A stretch of 64,000 nucleotides of DNA from Pachypanchax playfairii (taxonomy: Eukaryota; Chordata; Actinopteri; Cyprinodontiformes; Aplocheilidae). The notes under the pieces were generated by a model that ran no database searches, was not told where the DNA came from, and worked only from the letters and a program-made list of their open reading frames with translations. The DNA lies in NCBI GenBank assembly GCA_006937955.1, contig SSNP01000013.1, positions 7,095,968 to 7,159,967 of the forward strand, given 5' to 3'. Of this stretch, positions 12,651-24,469 are shown piece after piece. The position numbers were made by a program, and so were the translations under genes. Positions within the stretch are counted from its first letter, which is position 1. Each line of letters opens with the position of its first letter.

Positions 12651-12856
12651 TTAAATATGTTTTATTATATTAATTTTCCAGTACTGGATAAACCTCCACA
12701 GTTGTGTCCAGTGTGTCTCAGGAAACGTCCCACTGTGCTGTAGAGACAGTTCACTGACGAGATGCTGAGTGAAGACAAAACACTCCTCAATGTGCAGCAG
12801 GACGGTGTCACACACCTGGAAAACTTCTCTATCACTGAGTTTAACAAGTTTCCCTT
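12651..12856 (-). pseudogene. Unrecognised exon-like open stretch
   Basis: After a possible acceptor (TGATCAG|AAGGG) the minus strand stays open for about 68 codons and looks protein-like in composition: short hydrophobic and acidic runs such as REVFQVCDTVLLHIEEC, and an aromatic end WTQLWRFIQYW before TAA at 12651. Upstream, at about 12919-13000, an ATG-led reading frame ends at GAA|GTAAGA, but joining it to this stretch leaves the phase off by one. I do not recognise the family. It could be a host exon, a gene fragment captured by a transposon, or chance (68 open codons occur by chance a few percent of the time). Confidence 0.3.
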
Positions 12857-13139
12857 CTGATCAGTTTTATTCTACCAGAAAATAAAAAGAAAACATGTTC
12901 TTACTTCTGTTATCCACGTGTCTCCTGGTGTTCTCTTCTTTATATTTTCAGACAGATGTTTCATATCCCTCCTCACTCCTGTAACCATCCAGGCAGGATC
13001 GGAGCCGCTTGTTTTAAACAAACTGAGTTAGCTACATCCAGCTAGAACTGAATGAAGCCTCGACTGCTTTCCTTTCTCATTTATCGGCTGTTTGATAGAA
13101 GATAATCTCACGGTACTTTAACGTGGTTTGGGGCGCTTC

Positions 13140-13240
13140 AAAAATCGCCCTTCGTGAAGTTATTTTCTGGGTGTTTATTGGCTAAATTAAGTTCTTCCGT
13201 TTGGCATTGCAGATCTGTTATTGGCTAATTCGATCTAAGA
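13140..13240 (-). promoter_or_regulatory. Candidate promoter with two CCAAT boxes
   Basis: On the minus strand TAGCCAATAA occurs twice, at about 13176-13185 and 13218-13227, some 40 bp apart. It lies next to a palindromic GGGCGCTT/GAAAGCGCCC-rich segment (13127-13275). The arrangement is upstream of the exon-like stretch at 12651-12856 on the same strand. No transcription start can be fixed. Confidence 0.3.
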
Positions 13241-13275
13241 GCCCGCCTCCTGAGGGCGCTTTCTCCAGCGCCCCA

Positions 13276-14409
13276 GAGCTGAACTAGACATATGAGAAGT
13301 GAAGCTGCAGGAGGAAATCATATTTTACAAAACAATTTCTGTAATTCAGAAATTATTTATACAATCTTCTCAGTGTATAAATATACATATGAGTGTTTTT
13401 AACTCTAAATACATGTAATTTTTATAAAGAAAAACATCCTGTTTAGCTGCTTAAGGACCTGAACGACACGCCATGATGGATGAACCCACAAAATTCTGCT
13501 TTCTAGCTGAAAATGCAGAAGGAGAATGTTTAGCCATCACTGTATGTCCTTAAACTCAAGCACACTAGGATTATGTAGAAGGTTGATGATCCAAGGCACA
13601 AAAGCAAGTTCATCTCTTTTTAAAAAATCAGTTTAAATAATCTGAATGAAGACTTTGGAGTGACCTATGGTCAAATTCTGGAATAAAATCCAATTTGTAT
13701 GCAGCGGTAGAACCTTGAACAGGCTGCTTGAAAACCCTCCACTGATTAAAACAATTCTGCTGCAAATAGAGGGTCAAAGTTCCTCCAGACTGATGTAACA
13801 GACTTAATCCTGGACAAATGCTTGTTTGGAGTTGTTGCTGCCAAGGGTGGCACAAATGATTATTAAGTTTAAGAAACAATTTATTTTTCCAAATAGGACC
13901 AGATTAGTTTGCCTTTTTTTTTTTTCTAAATGAAGGCACTCTTTAAACACCACAATTTCTTTTACTTCTAATAATTTTATCTGATATTAAAATCTGTCTG
14001 ATCTGAATCATCAGACAAGAACATTGAAAAGGATGTAAAAATTAAAGTTATACAAGCTGTAAGTGTTTCTGTCTGGGTGTGTGCGTCTGTCACCAAGAAA
14101 GGTTTGTAGATGAGGTGCAGAAAATGGGAGGGGTTGCTCGGCAGGGGCCCTGAGAGACCTGGCAGCTACTAGTAGGAGGACACCAAGACCAGACCTAAAG
14201 ATCAGTGCCGTGGTTGTGAAATGTATAACTTAATGTGTTCATTAATCAGTAACTTTTTTTAGAGAAGTAATCTATTATTTTAAGAATTTCTCTCAATACG
14301 TAAAGGAAAATCCTGAATGCAGCCTGCTTTTTTGTCAGACAGTCACACCACCTGCTGATGTATCAGCAGAGCTGAAGCGCTGTGATGTGTCTGTGCCCTG
14401 CTCCTGACC

Positions 14410-14410
<1 letters not shown>
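13276..14410. other. Non-coding, no recognised feature
   Basis: AT-rich; a T-run at 13914-13924. No supported gene or repeat. Confidence 0.5.
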
Positions 14411-14487
<77 letters not shown>

Positions 14488-14773
14488 TTGTATTTCTGAC
14501 CTCCTGGGGACCCGTTTCCTGACTTTTACTATCTTTCTGGGGTCCGAGGGTTCTTGTGGGGACCGAAGCCTGGTCCCCATGGGGGGGAATCCCCTTTTTA
14601 GGGTTAGGAGTTAGGTTTATAGGTATGGTGTGAATAGAGTTTTAGTTAGTCTTAGGGTTAGTTATAGATCAGTAATGGTTAAGGTTAGGAAAAGGGTTTG
14701 GGTTAGGTATAAATCTAGTTACTAAAATCAATGGAAGTCAATGGACGGTCCCCATAAGGATACCAAAACACAC

Positions 14774-14849
<76 letters not shown>

Positions 14850-15135
14850 TTGTATTTCTGACCTCCTGGGGACCCGTTTCCTGACTTTTACTATCTTTCT
14901 GGGGTCCGAGGGTTCTTGTGGGGACCGAAGCCTGGTCCCCATGGGGGGGAATCCCCTTTTTAGGGTTAGGAGTTAGGTTTATAGGTATGGTGTGAATAGA
15001 GTTTTAGTTAGTCTTAGGGTTAGTTATAGATCAGTAATGGTTAAGGTTAGGAAAAGGGTTTGGGTTAGGTATAAATCTAGTTACTAAAATCAATGGAAGT
15101 CAATGGACGGTCCCCATAAGGATACCAAAACACAC

Positions 15136-15206
<71 letters not shown>
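14411..15206 (+). repeat. 362-bp tandem duplication alternating with GT arrays
   Basis: The layout is (GT)n 14411-14484, unique block, (GT)n 14775-14846, the same block again, (GT)n 15137-15206. The two blocks (about 290 bp each) look identical by eye and repeat with a period of 362 bp. The block begins GGGTTTGTATTTCTGACC and ends CCCCATAAGGATACC. The valine/cysteine and threonine/histidine ORFs here are translations of the GT array. Confidence 0.9.
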
Positions 15207-15209
<3 letters not shown>

Positions 15210-15562
15210 GAGAGAGAGTGGTTCAAACTTCTGTCAAGATGGCAGAGTTCAGCTTATGCATTGTGGAAATACACAATAATAATTAATAGACCACTATGTG
15301 GAATAGCCTGTTGCTAACTGTCTTTTCTGTTATTGCAGAGTTAATTTAGTTGGATGACCGACGACTTCACGGTCCATTTAAACGAGGCGTGTCTGTCAAT
15401 TAAGTTGCAGCATGAGCGAGGCTGCAAACTGGTTTTTAATTTTTAGTAATGCAGAAGTACTCTAACATATTACTTGTATGAATAGGAAAAAGCTTTAACA
15501 TAACTAACTACTTTCCAAAGTAACTATACTCATCACTGCTCCAGACCACAATAAACCGAAGT
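15207..15562. other. Non-coding, no recognised feature
   Basis: A short GA run at 15208-15218, then ordinary sequence. No gene or repeat recognised. Confidence 0.45.
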
Positions 15563-16128
15563 TTTAAAGGTGCAATATGTAACAATTTTACAGGTAAATA
15601 CTCACACAACAGTTTAATATCCCACTTAAACTGATGTTGAAAATAAAGTCACATTGTAACAGATCTCGATCTCAGTCGGCTGAGTGGTTGTTAGTTTCTG
15701 TTATTTTAAAAAAGCTAACCTGGACCAGAATCATTTACACGTCCAGACTTCCTGGTTCCATAACGAATCACATGTGAGTCTGCAAGGCTGCCAAGTCTTC
15801 AACACAAGCAGCTGTAAATTCTACAACGAGCAGAAGCAAAAAGTAAGAAACCACCACATCCTTCTAACTGATCAGCCGAGCTGCACGTGATGGGGCGTTC
15901 AAACACACTTAGGAAAACTCAACACTAAACAAATAGACCTTCAGATAGTCCCAAAAATTGAACAAATACAAGAAAATCTAAAAGAGGATCAACATCAGCA
16001 CTGGCAACTCAAAAGAAATCCAGGAGGGGAGGGGGGGAGTGGCTGAGAACAGATGTTTTTTTTTTTATCTACATGAACTGCAGGACTCGTATTTGACAAT
16101 AAAGTCTAATTCTTACTGTACCTTTAAA
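15563..16128 (+). mobile_element. MITE (TTTAAAGGT ends), copy 1
   Basis: Begins TTTAAAGGTGCA and ends TGTACCTTTAAA, inverted ends of about 12 bp with one mismatch. The interior matches 27805-28335 along its length (for example CTTCCTGGTTCCATAA and GCCAAGTCTTCAACACAAGC). No transposase. The pair defines one family with two near full-length copies in the window. Confidence 0.75.
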
Positions 16129-16242
16129 CAAAGATCCTCCGACATGTTTAGGACATGGTACATGTTGGGAATGACACTTCTGTACTACTGCAAAGTTTTA
16201 GCTCATTATGATTAAAAATTTGCTAAATCAATTTGATGTTTT

Positions 16243-16528
16243 CTAAAATGGCGTGTACTTGTATAGCATTGTTTATGTCAGAAGACTCACAAAATGTTTT
16301 ACACTCACCTGGTGGTGATAGACTACACACATTGTAGCCACAGCTGGGACACACTGACAGAGGTTCAGCCGCCAGGCGCCGCCGGACCCTCTGACCACCA
16401 CCAAACATTTAGGGCAGGTGAAGTGTCTTGCCAAAGGACAAGCAATCTTTTCCAGAAAGAGCGAGAATTTGAACCGTTGACCCTCTGTTTACCAGACAAC
16501 CTGCTCTACCTCCTGAGCTACTGCTGCG
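16243..16528 (-). repeat. tRNA-derived SINE (older copy)
   Basis: Same family and strand as 44463-44809. The tail AAATGGCGTGTACTTGTATAG lies at the left and the tRNA-like head at the right (CTGGTAAACAGAGGGTCAAC on the minus strand). More diverged than the other copy. It should not be called a tRNA gene. Confidence 0.65.
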
Positions 16529-16531
16529 GCC

Positions 16532-16828
16532 CTGAGCAGCATGGTGCCCTAGGCGAAAAAGGATTTTGGCGCCCCCTAATGCCCAGAACAGAAACAACGT
16601 AACTCAATAACTAGATTACATTGCAAAAATTTTTTATTCATACTAAAATGAACAGTAGAGATGATAAATAGATATTTAATTATTGCTTATTTTGCTCTTT
16701 ACATGAGATGAATGGTGTGTCCAACAGTTTGTCCAAAAAAATATTTTTTTGAATTTGGAAACCCCCTCCAGCAGAGGGCACCCTAGGCAATTGCGTAGTC
16801 TGCCTATGCCCAGAACCGGCCCTGGCCT
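16532..16828. mobile_element. hAT-like MITE (CAGGGCCGG terminus)
   Basis: The right end on the minus strand reads CAGGGCCGGTTCTGGGCATA. The left side carries GGCCCTGAGCAG and then the family text GCCCTAGGCGAAAA / GGCGCCCCCTAA, mirrored at the right by AGAGGGCACCCTAGGC. The left boundary with the SINE is uncertain and no 8-bp duplication was found. Confidence 0.5.
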
Positions 16829-19079
16829 CCCTTCTAAAAGTCAATCTGCTGCGGTGGCCGTATTGAAATTGACTCCAAAGGTTCATTTGCAGATGTACAT
16901 CCAATGATTACTTTCTGATAATCATCTAGTAGTTTGAGGTAGTTTTTAAACAGTACTGACAAACACATGCACACTTTTAGACTCTCTCACACACAGACGC
17001 AAGCAAAAACATTATAACCAATAGTCTTTTCTTTTCTTAATAAACTAAAAACAGTTTGAATTATATATTAGTTTTGTTTTAATCAATATATATTTTTGTT
17101 TTTCACACAACGCAGGAGGCCTGTGTAAAACTGAATGATAAACACCCGCGGCAGATTACAAACCATCCACCGAATGAGAGAGCAAACCACAAACCGTCTT
17201 AATCCCGGCAACACATTGAGATGGAAAACAGTGATAACAGCAGCAGACAAATAAAAGATTAATCTAATAAGTCTGGGCCACCACATACAGTAAAGCGCCG
17301 CAGTACAAACAGACTGAGGTAATCACGTCTGTTTGTGTGTGTGTCACGGCCTGACAGGCAGAGAGAGAAGCCGTGCCGCACCAAAGCTGCCCTCGCCATC
17401 TGTCCTCTGCGAAATGAACACAGCGTCTCTCCACAGTCTCTCTCTGTCTGTCTGTCTCTACCTCAGTCATGCAGCAAAGGATTTGATACTCATCCACCCG
17501 GGGAGATTAACTGTTTCCATATTCTGGTCAATTCCCCGCGTTGTTTTGCTTTCTAAAAATGGTGCTCGAATGCCAACATGTTTACTGGATGGATGGGTGG
17601 GTGGGTGGATGAAAAGGGGGAGAATGAATGGGAAATAGCCTACATGAAAAAGAAGTTTAAAAAAAGCGTAAATTCTGGGTACAGTTCCAAAACCCAAACC
17701 ACGTGATGAAGGTGAGAAAGTGAGCACACTTCACTTCATGTTGTTATAACGAGTGTAAAAGTGCATAAAAGCAGTGTTTACGTATTCTTAGCCCAACTGG
17801 ACTACAGAAGACATGTGTTTATGTGTTAGTTTTGTGCCTGAGGGTCTGAGGTTAGACTTAAAGTTCACAAGTTCAGCAACTTCAAACACTGGGATAAATG
17901 TGAACACACTCACAAAGCTGACTTCTGTTTTATTTCCTTTCATGTAGCCCAAACATACAATAAACCAAATCTGGGACTCCAAATCCAAGTCGCAACCCTT
18001 TAAAAAAAATCATTTTTGTAAAGCTATTTCTACATTAAGGGATTTTTTTCTTCTATTTTTGTATTTTTCCGGGGGCATTTAAATGAAAATAAAGCGCGCA
18101 CACACAGACCAAATCACTTGACAAGTGTGTAAATCCGTAGAGCTCTAAAGAGGCTTTACCAGGAAAGATCACCTCTGCCCCCAACCAGGAACATCCACAT
18201 TTTTTCCACCTATACTTGTTTATTCTTCCGTCAAATTCAGAGAAATTGGAAGCAGCGCATGAAAGTGCAAATTGATGTCAACTGAGCCTTAGCTTAGCCT
18301 CACTGAACTCGGTCCTGAGCGAAACTGTGACACATAAAGACGTCGCTTGTGCACCATCTGCTTTTCTACTCAATGCAAAAATATACGCACTCACTTAAAC
18401 ACGAGGCTGCACTCGGTGATCTCTTGAGCTAACCGAGGTTAGCAATCACTCATATCCTCCCCAGTGTGCTAAATAATGCAGGGAGGACAACAACACTCTG
18501 CCCATCTCAGGTCTTAACCTCCTGCTGTGCTTCATCCCTTAAAAACATCCCCACACACACATAAACACACACTTGTATTCAAGCTCTCCAGCAAAGGACA
18601 GCAAACTCATCCAAGGACATGCTACACTATTAAATATTCTATTGTGTGTTTATACTTATTAAAAAAAAGAAGCTCATTACTGAAAAGTGTAATGATGATG
18701 AAACGCAGCTTGGAAGGCAGAAGGGAAATGACAAATTTACATCAAAGGGCTGCAAGTCAGATATAAAACAAAAGCACTCACATCATAAACAACAGAAGTG
18801 TTCAGCTCTGCAGTGTTGGTTCTGACACTTTCTCAATCTGTATATTTGACACAAATCCTTGCCAAAGAATAGGTTATTGGTTTGTTTTTGTTTTGTTTTT
18901 TTCAGAAATTTTTAGCAGATATTTTATACTTTTACTTGCTCAGTTAAAATGTTTTATTTTGCGTCACTTTTATGTATTTGAAATCAAACTTCTTTGTTCC
19001 TTGACTCAGTGTGTCCATCTAGAGGAGAAAACAAGCAGTAGGAGTCCTAAAACAAATTTTTTGTTTGGGCAGAGAGCAG
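16829..19079. other. Non-coding, no recognised feature
   Basis: Ordinary AT-rich sequence with short GT and CT/TGTC patches (17330-17345, 17440-17458) and a GGTGGATG-type patch at 17588-17612. No gene supported. Confidence 0.5.
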
Positions 19080-20749
19080 TCAGACATACACAACTCACAA
19101 AAAAGTTGGGCGTATTTGGCTTTTGATTGAAAACTATGGAAAAACCTGAACACTACAGTGAGACTGCACCATGTATGTAGGGTATTTAAATAAAAGGATG
19201 CAGAAGAAGTGTTATTTCCTCATCTCAAACTATTTAATGAAATAAAAGCCAACAACGATGCGTAAACTACAACGAGTGTCAGTGTCTCAATAATGTGTCA
19301 TGTGACCTGGAGCATCAATTAACACATGTTCCATGACATCCACTCTTCTTAAAGGGAGGCCAACAAATTGAGTGAGTTTCTGGGTTACAGAGTTAAAAGC
19401 CTCTACACGGCGACTCAGCTGATCCAATAGGTTCGTTGTACGTACCAAATTACTTGTATGTGCAACATAATAAACCGGATACTGATTCAGATCCTGATGT
19501 GATTCAGGTCTAGAGAAAGTTCAGGTCCCTCCATCTGATGTACTCCAGTCTCCAGCAGTTGTTCTCTAATGATGCAACCTTGATGAGATGGAGCCTTATT
19601 GTCCATTATGATGAAATAGGTCTGTGTTGTTCATGCAGCAGCACAATGACTAGATTCATAATGTTATTCAGGTAGTTTGGATTCATCACTGTAACATTCA
19701 CAAAGTGTAGGACAGTTCTATATTAACTAGACACACCTGTCCACACTGTAAAGCTGGATTCATACTAACTCAAAGGCAAATGTCCTACCACACGGCGGCG
19801 TACTGACGGAGCCAGTTTCTGTTCATCCTACCCCGACCCTGTTGCAAAGAATTTCTCCGCCAGGACAGCAGGAGGTGTGTTCCTTACTTTGGAGTCTCCC
19901 AGTGGTTTTTGTGTGGTTCCAACCACGAGAGGAACAAATAAAAAACAGGGACTTTACGGCCACCGGCATCGCCACTGCTGCCCTTCAGACCTGTTTTAAT
20001 GCGGACAAATTTGTCTTTAAGACTATCAACACTCGCGCTGTTTACAAAAGGGAAGTTACGTCGTGCCGGAAATTATGTTGGGTTGTTTGGCTGACCAATC
20101 ACAGACGTGCGTCATCCAGAGCGGTCGTCAGAACGTTAGAAAACAGAGCATGACTCCAACCGACCATCCGAGGCAGTTGGAGAGCCCATACGACGTCGTA
20201 TCATGGCGATGTGTGTATCCGACACGTCAGAGCTGCGTTAGGATGAATCCAGCTTAACGCCAAAGGTTCCTCTGGTGACAATAGATGGTTGCATAGAGTC
20301 TCCTTGATGTCTCCAACATCATTGGCATCCATCATTTCTGTTAAGTATGAGTGGAGTTTTATCAGAGAACACGACTGATGCCTGCTGGTACCTTGTTCAG
20401 TGTAAATGTGGTCCATGCAAGACAATGAGGCCTGTTCCTGGTGGTGTGTTCAGGTAGGTTTTGTTGATCATCAGCATGCAGACATCACTGATGTAAATGC
20501 TTTCTAATGGTCTGATGTGACACTTGGTGCCTCTCAGCTCAAGAGTTGAGTCACTTTCATCCGGTTCCACATCACACTGTTCACAATGAAGCATCATCAA
20601 AGAAAACTCACTTCTATGTCTTTCTGTGACTCTTCCAGTGACTCTGTTATAACCTGCTGATGACACTCGAAGCTCAGTAGCTACTTCCATCTGAGAACTT
20701 CCTGCTTGAAGCCTCACGATGGCGAGATACTGTTGATCAGCTGTTAGGT
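19080..20749 (-). pseudogene. Decayed Tc1/mariner transposon, different lineage from the intact pair
   Basis: Minus-strand fragments follow the order of a Tc1-type transposase. The N-terminal start (MDLTADQQYLAIVRLQAG, about 20690-20746) is of the helix-turn-helix type. A degraded VLFSD block around the first catalytic Asp follows (about 20350-20370). Then comes MDNKAPSHQGCIIREQLLE (about 19545-19605), corresponding to the second catalytic Asp region. Stops and frameshifts separate these pieces, so it is not functional. A Harbinger-type MITE (19752-20254) splits it. The right terminus near 19085-19110 has CCCAACTTTTTTG on the minus strand, typical of such ends; the other terminus is lost at the repeat starting 20750. 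Confidence 0.75.
19752..20254. mobile_element. Harbinger-type MITE nested in the dead Tc1
   Basis: Inverted ends AGCTGGATTCATACTAAC and GTTAGGATGAATCCAGCT differ at one base. The element is flanked by TAA on both sides (19749-19751, 20255-20257). A TWA duplication is characteristic of PIF/Harbinger. 503 bp, with no transposase. Confidence 0.8.
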
Positions 20750-21030
20750 CCATCCATCCGTTTTCTGAACCTGCAGGGAGCTGGTGCCGATCTCCAGCAG
20801 TCTTAGGGCGAGAGGCGGGGGTCGTCAGTCCATCACACGGCCACACGTAGACAAACAACCACTCACACCTAGTCGCCAATTAACCTCTTGCATGTCTTTG
20901 GACTGTAGGAGGAAACCGGAGTCCCCAGAGAAAACCCACGCAAACTCCATCCAGAAAGGCCCCAGCCCAGATTTGAACTCAGGACCTTCTTGTTGCAAGG
21001 CAACAACGCTACCAACTGCACCATCGTTAG
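20750..21030 (+). repeat. CCATCC-type teleost interspersed repeat
   Basis: Has the standard order: CCATCCATCC, GGGAGCTGGTGCCGATCTCC, GGCGAGAGGCGGGG, CTCTTGCATGTCTTTGGACTG, GGAGGAAACCGGAGTCCC, GAACTCAGGACCTTCTTG, AACAACGCTACCAACTGC. The inverted sister is 24098-24350. The ORFs over it are repeat translations. Confidence 0.8.
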
Positions 21031-22275
21031 ATGTCGCCTTGTGTTATGATGTCAGAATGTGTTTAAATGCCAGTTCTACCTGAACCAGGAAATTTATTGG
21101 TCGATTCATTCTTGTAAATTTTACTGTTAAACTCCTTGTCAGAGAACAAGTTGTGTAAAAAAATCTTAATGTGTATTCAGAGGTTTAATGAAGGTCACAT
21201 TAAGTTCACCTGAAAAGGTTCTAGTGCATTTAAGACTCATCCAGAACTTTCACCTGAAAGCTGAGAATCGTAAACTTTTTATGAGCGGTGCAGAAATAAA
21301 AGTTGGCTTTTGCACCGTAAAGTCAATTGTGTCAACTTTTCATCAGAACATCTAACAGTAATTCTTGTTCAAAACTCTGTTCAGCTTAACATAATTAACA
21401 ACAGTGAACCATTGCATCTGGTCGAGTTCACTAAAGTTCTTCCAACAACCCTGGAAAGGGATCAATAAATGGCAGTGCTTTCTACACACAGGTGGCTGGT
21501 CCAAGTAATCTCACTTGGAGCATGTCTTTCACTCACATGCTCACACACACAAAAAAAAAAAAAAATCCCTCGCACTCTGTTTTACACCCAGGCTGCAATA
21601 TCTCAGCTCACACCAGATGACCAACTGTTTGGCCGCCTCTTGTTGGCCAGCCGTCGGTTCAGAGATCAGAACACGGCCTCCAGACATTTAAGTGACTCAC
21701 CATTTATTGCAGTCACGTGTGTGCAAACAGAGAAAAATTCACACTGAAGTCAGTCTGTGTTGCTGGACAGGAGACGAATTCAACCAAAAAGAGAAATGTC
21801 AGAGAATGAGAAGTAGATGATCAAGAAGAATTGTTTTTATTACTTTTTATTTTTTTGGTACAATGCGATTTATGTAAATGTTCACATTGAGGATAGTTTA
21901 CCAGATTACCAAAAATTTGGTAAGGTTTATTATGTAAAATTCCTCCTAATTATTTTCATTCATCTGTTTTCTAGAGCCCCTTTCAGACAGGCCATGAAAA
22001 AAGGGAATGTTCCTGGCTTCGTCCGTTGCGCTTTTCTGTCTGAAAGCGCCGTCGCGCTGTCGGCCCGCATAATCTGGTTCAGGACTTATCCTACTAGTAC
22101 CTAGTAACAACAGCTGACTTTACGCGGTACAGTGTTTGTATTCAGACAGACAGGAGATGTACCGGGAAAGCGGGATGGGTGTGGGGCGGTGGGGAAATAG
22201 GGAACGCTGAAAACCCACACATTGATGACGTATCTCACGTGAACGACAGTGTATAAGAACATGTGATTTACCCCC
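21031..22275. other. Non-coding; left flank of an inverted repeat
   Basis: Ordinary sequence up to about 21970, then CCCCTTTCAGACAGGCC and GTCTGAAAGCGCC, which look like transposon-derived text belonging with the inverted repeat that follows. Ends not defined. Confidence 0.35.
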
Positions 22276-23150
22276 CCGGCCAAAACACTCAGTCATGTTC
22301 CAATGTTCCGACCAGCGCTCCAGATCTTCTCAGATCATTTGCCTTTGATCCTCGTTCAGAGACTGATCCGATCTCACCACCATCCACTGATCCTGCCCCT
22401 CATCCTGAATGTAAACTCGTGATGCTCGGCACGTTGGTGCAGCGTGCCGGATGATGACAGCGAGCGAGCAGAGTGGAGAAGCTGGAGTGGACGGCTGTGA
22501 GATCGGATCAGTCTCTGAACAAGGATAAAAGGCAGTGGTGTAGTCCAGGGTATACACTGGTATACGGCATATACCTACTTATTTTTCAGTCAACATCACG
22601 TATACCCACTTCTAAACCCCTCTTGATGCGCAACGTTCAGTTATATCTGTGAGCCAGATTGCCCACTTTTTCCTCAAGGATGGTGAAGCCATGACCCCCC
22701 CACCCCCCTTGCCTATAATTGGCTGGTACTTGCTGCTTTCACTGACTAGATTGGTTAACTTAAAGCATGAGGACTGATGAGCCAATCAGAGGCAGAGTAT
22801 GGCGGGTCATGCCAAGGACAATATCGCTAGTATGGTACTGGCGATAAATACATTTTCCTTTCTTCCAGGCTGCTTGTGTGACCAGTAGTAACTACAAACG
22901 GCTCCTAATCAAGTCAGGATCATTTTATAATAGTGAGCAAGTAGAATGACAGATTTTTGGGTAAAGTAAATCATAGTCTAACATGTCACTGTTTCTAAAA
23001 CAGGGCTTTTTTTCTAGACTACTTTTTTTTTAAAGGTGAAAACTGAGAGTACTTCTCCAGGGATCACTACACCACTGATAAAAGGCAAATGATGAGAAGA
23101 TCTGGAGCTCTTGTGAGGAACATAGGAAGAATGACTGAGCGATCAGCAGG
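22276..23150. repeat. Large inverted repeat (arms about 100 bp), interrupted
   Basis: The left arm at about 22276-22375 (CACTCAGTCATGTTCC ... AGACTGATCCGATCTCAC) is mirrored by the right arm GTGAGATCGGATCAGTCTCTG (22497-22532). The right arm then continues after an inserted element (23086-23150, AGAAGATCTGGAGC ... GAATGACTGAGC). A 120-bp centre (22376-22496) separates them. The structure suggests a foldback or MITE body. Confidence 0.7.
22533..23077. mobile_element. hAT-type MITE with 8-bp duplication
   Basis: Begins CAGTGGTGTAGT and ends ACTACACCACTG, perfect 12-bp inverted ends. The 8-bp direct repeat ATAAAAGG flanks both sides (22525-22532, 23078-23085), the signature of hAT transposition. 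545 bp with no transposase. Removing it restores the right arm of the surrounding inverted repeat. Confidence 0.85.
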
Positions 23151-24097
23151 TGAGACTTGAGGCGAGCACCGTGAGTCGTTCCAAGTACACCTGGCTGCCG
23201 CTCCCCACCCCTCCGAATTTCCTTGCTGTCTCAAAGCAGCCGAAAGACAATGCTCCGGAAAAAAAAAGTGCCGTATCTGAAAATACAACTCTGGTTAAAG
23301 ACCCGATCGAACTGGCCGCAAATATTCCCGAACGTCTGTCTGAAAATGGTTTAGGTAAGATACATTTCGAGTTACTCTGGACTGTATTTTTCATATATGA
23401 TTATCATTTTAGATGATTATCATAATAAATCCTGAAAATAAAATCTGATTTTTTTTATTTGCGCTTTTGTGAAAAACTTAAGAATTGACAGAAAAACAGT
23501 TCAATGACAGTGAGTTTGGAAAAGTGTTGGAATTATTTGTGTTCAGTTTCCATATTTCCACATGGATGTTCATCATAATGATACAAGATTAATATGACGC
23601 CGCTAACAGAACTCTCATTTACTACAAACTTCACATACTGTCTCATTTACTCACTGAGATGTTACTGGGAAGCGGAGTGGGAAGAGATTTTCTGAGGTTA
23701 ACAAGGTGGAATTAAAAGCAAAATGAAGCATGACTTAAATAAGTTCCTTTGGCAAACAGAAAGTAGAGTTGTTGTAAACCTGAAACTGCAGCAGGAACTT
23801 GATGCTTTCTCAACAAAAACAATTCTCCAAAATGGCTGTGATGCATTTACTGAAAACGACTAAATCATTACTAGGGTATAAACGGGAATTGTACGTCATA
23901 GACCTGAACAAGATCATTCAAATTCTTATCAGTTATTCCAGTATTGGGATCATTTTATTTTATTTTTTTGCAGCCACCATTTTAGACTCTAAAACTCTGG
24001 CCTATTTGCAACATATTTTATTTACTCATTACTGTCATTACGTTTTTTTTTTTTTTTTACTTTAGCTTCTAGTCTCTGTATTTTGTTGATTCTGCAT
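23151..24097. other. Non-coding; one open stretch of unknown origin
   Basis: Positions 23150-23353 are open on the plus strand for about 68 codons and are followed by GGTTTAG|GTAAGATA, a good splice donor. The reading (KDNAPEKKSAVSENTTLVKD) is of no family I know. It may be an exon remnant of the surrounding transposon. The rest is AT-rich with a T-run (24043-24058). Confidence 0.3.
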
Positions 24098-24350
24098 GCG
24101 GGCTGCACGGTGGAGCATTGCAGCGAGGGGGTCCTGGGTTTGAATCCGGGCTGGGACTATTCTACATGGAGTTTGCATGTTCTCCACGTGCATGTAGTGG
24201 GTTTTCTCCGGGGACTCCGGTTTCCTCCCACAGTCCAAAAACATGCAAGAGGTTAATTGATTATTCTAAATTGTCCCTAGGTGTGTGTGGTCATTTTCTC
24301 TATATGTGTCCCTGTGATGGACTGGCGACCTGTCCAGGATGTCCCCCATG
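24098..24350 (-). repeat. CCATCC-type repeat, inverted copy
   Basis: Inverted relative to 20750-21030: GGCTGCACGGTGG, GGGTTTGAATCCGGGC, GGAGTTTGCATGTTCTCC, CTCCGGTTTCCTCCCACAGT, ATTGTCCCTAGGTG, GATGGACTGGCGACCTGTCC. Confidence 0.8.
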
Positions 24351-24469
24351 GTGAGGCTTGAAATAAAGTAGCCGACAGATAACAAACCCGTTTCTTTATC
24401 TATTAGCTACTAGATTGTCAATCAATTGTCAATTCAAATTGTTTTTATTCCTAATTTATTCATATTTAT

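Noticed and set aside
14335..14976. Cys/Val and His/Thr repeat ORFs
   Set aside because: Translations of the GT arrays.
20397..20879. 160-aa minus ORF as a single gene
   Set aside because: It fuses the end of an interspersed repeat with a dead Tc1 fragment; only the middle resembles a transposase N-terminus.
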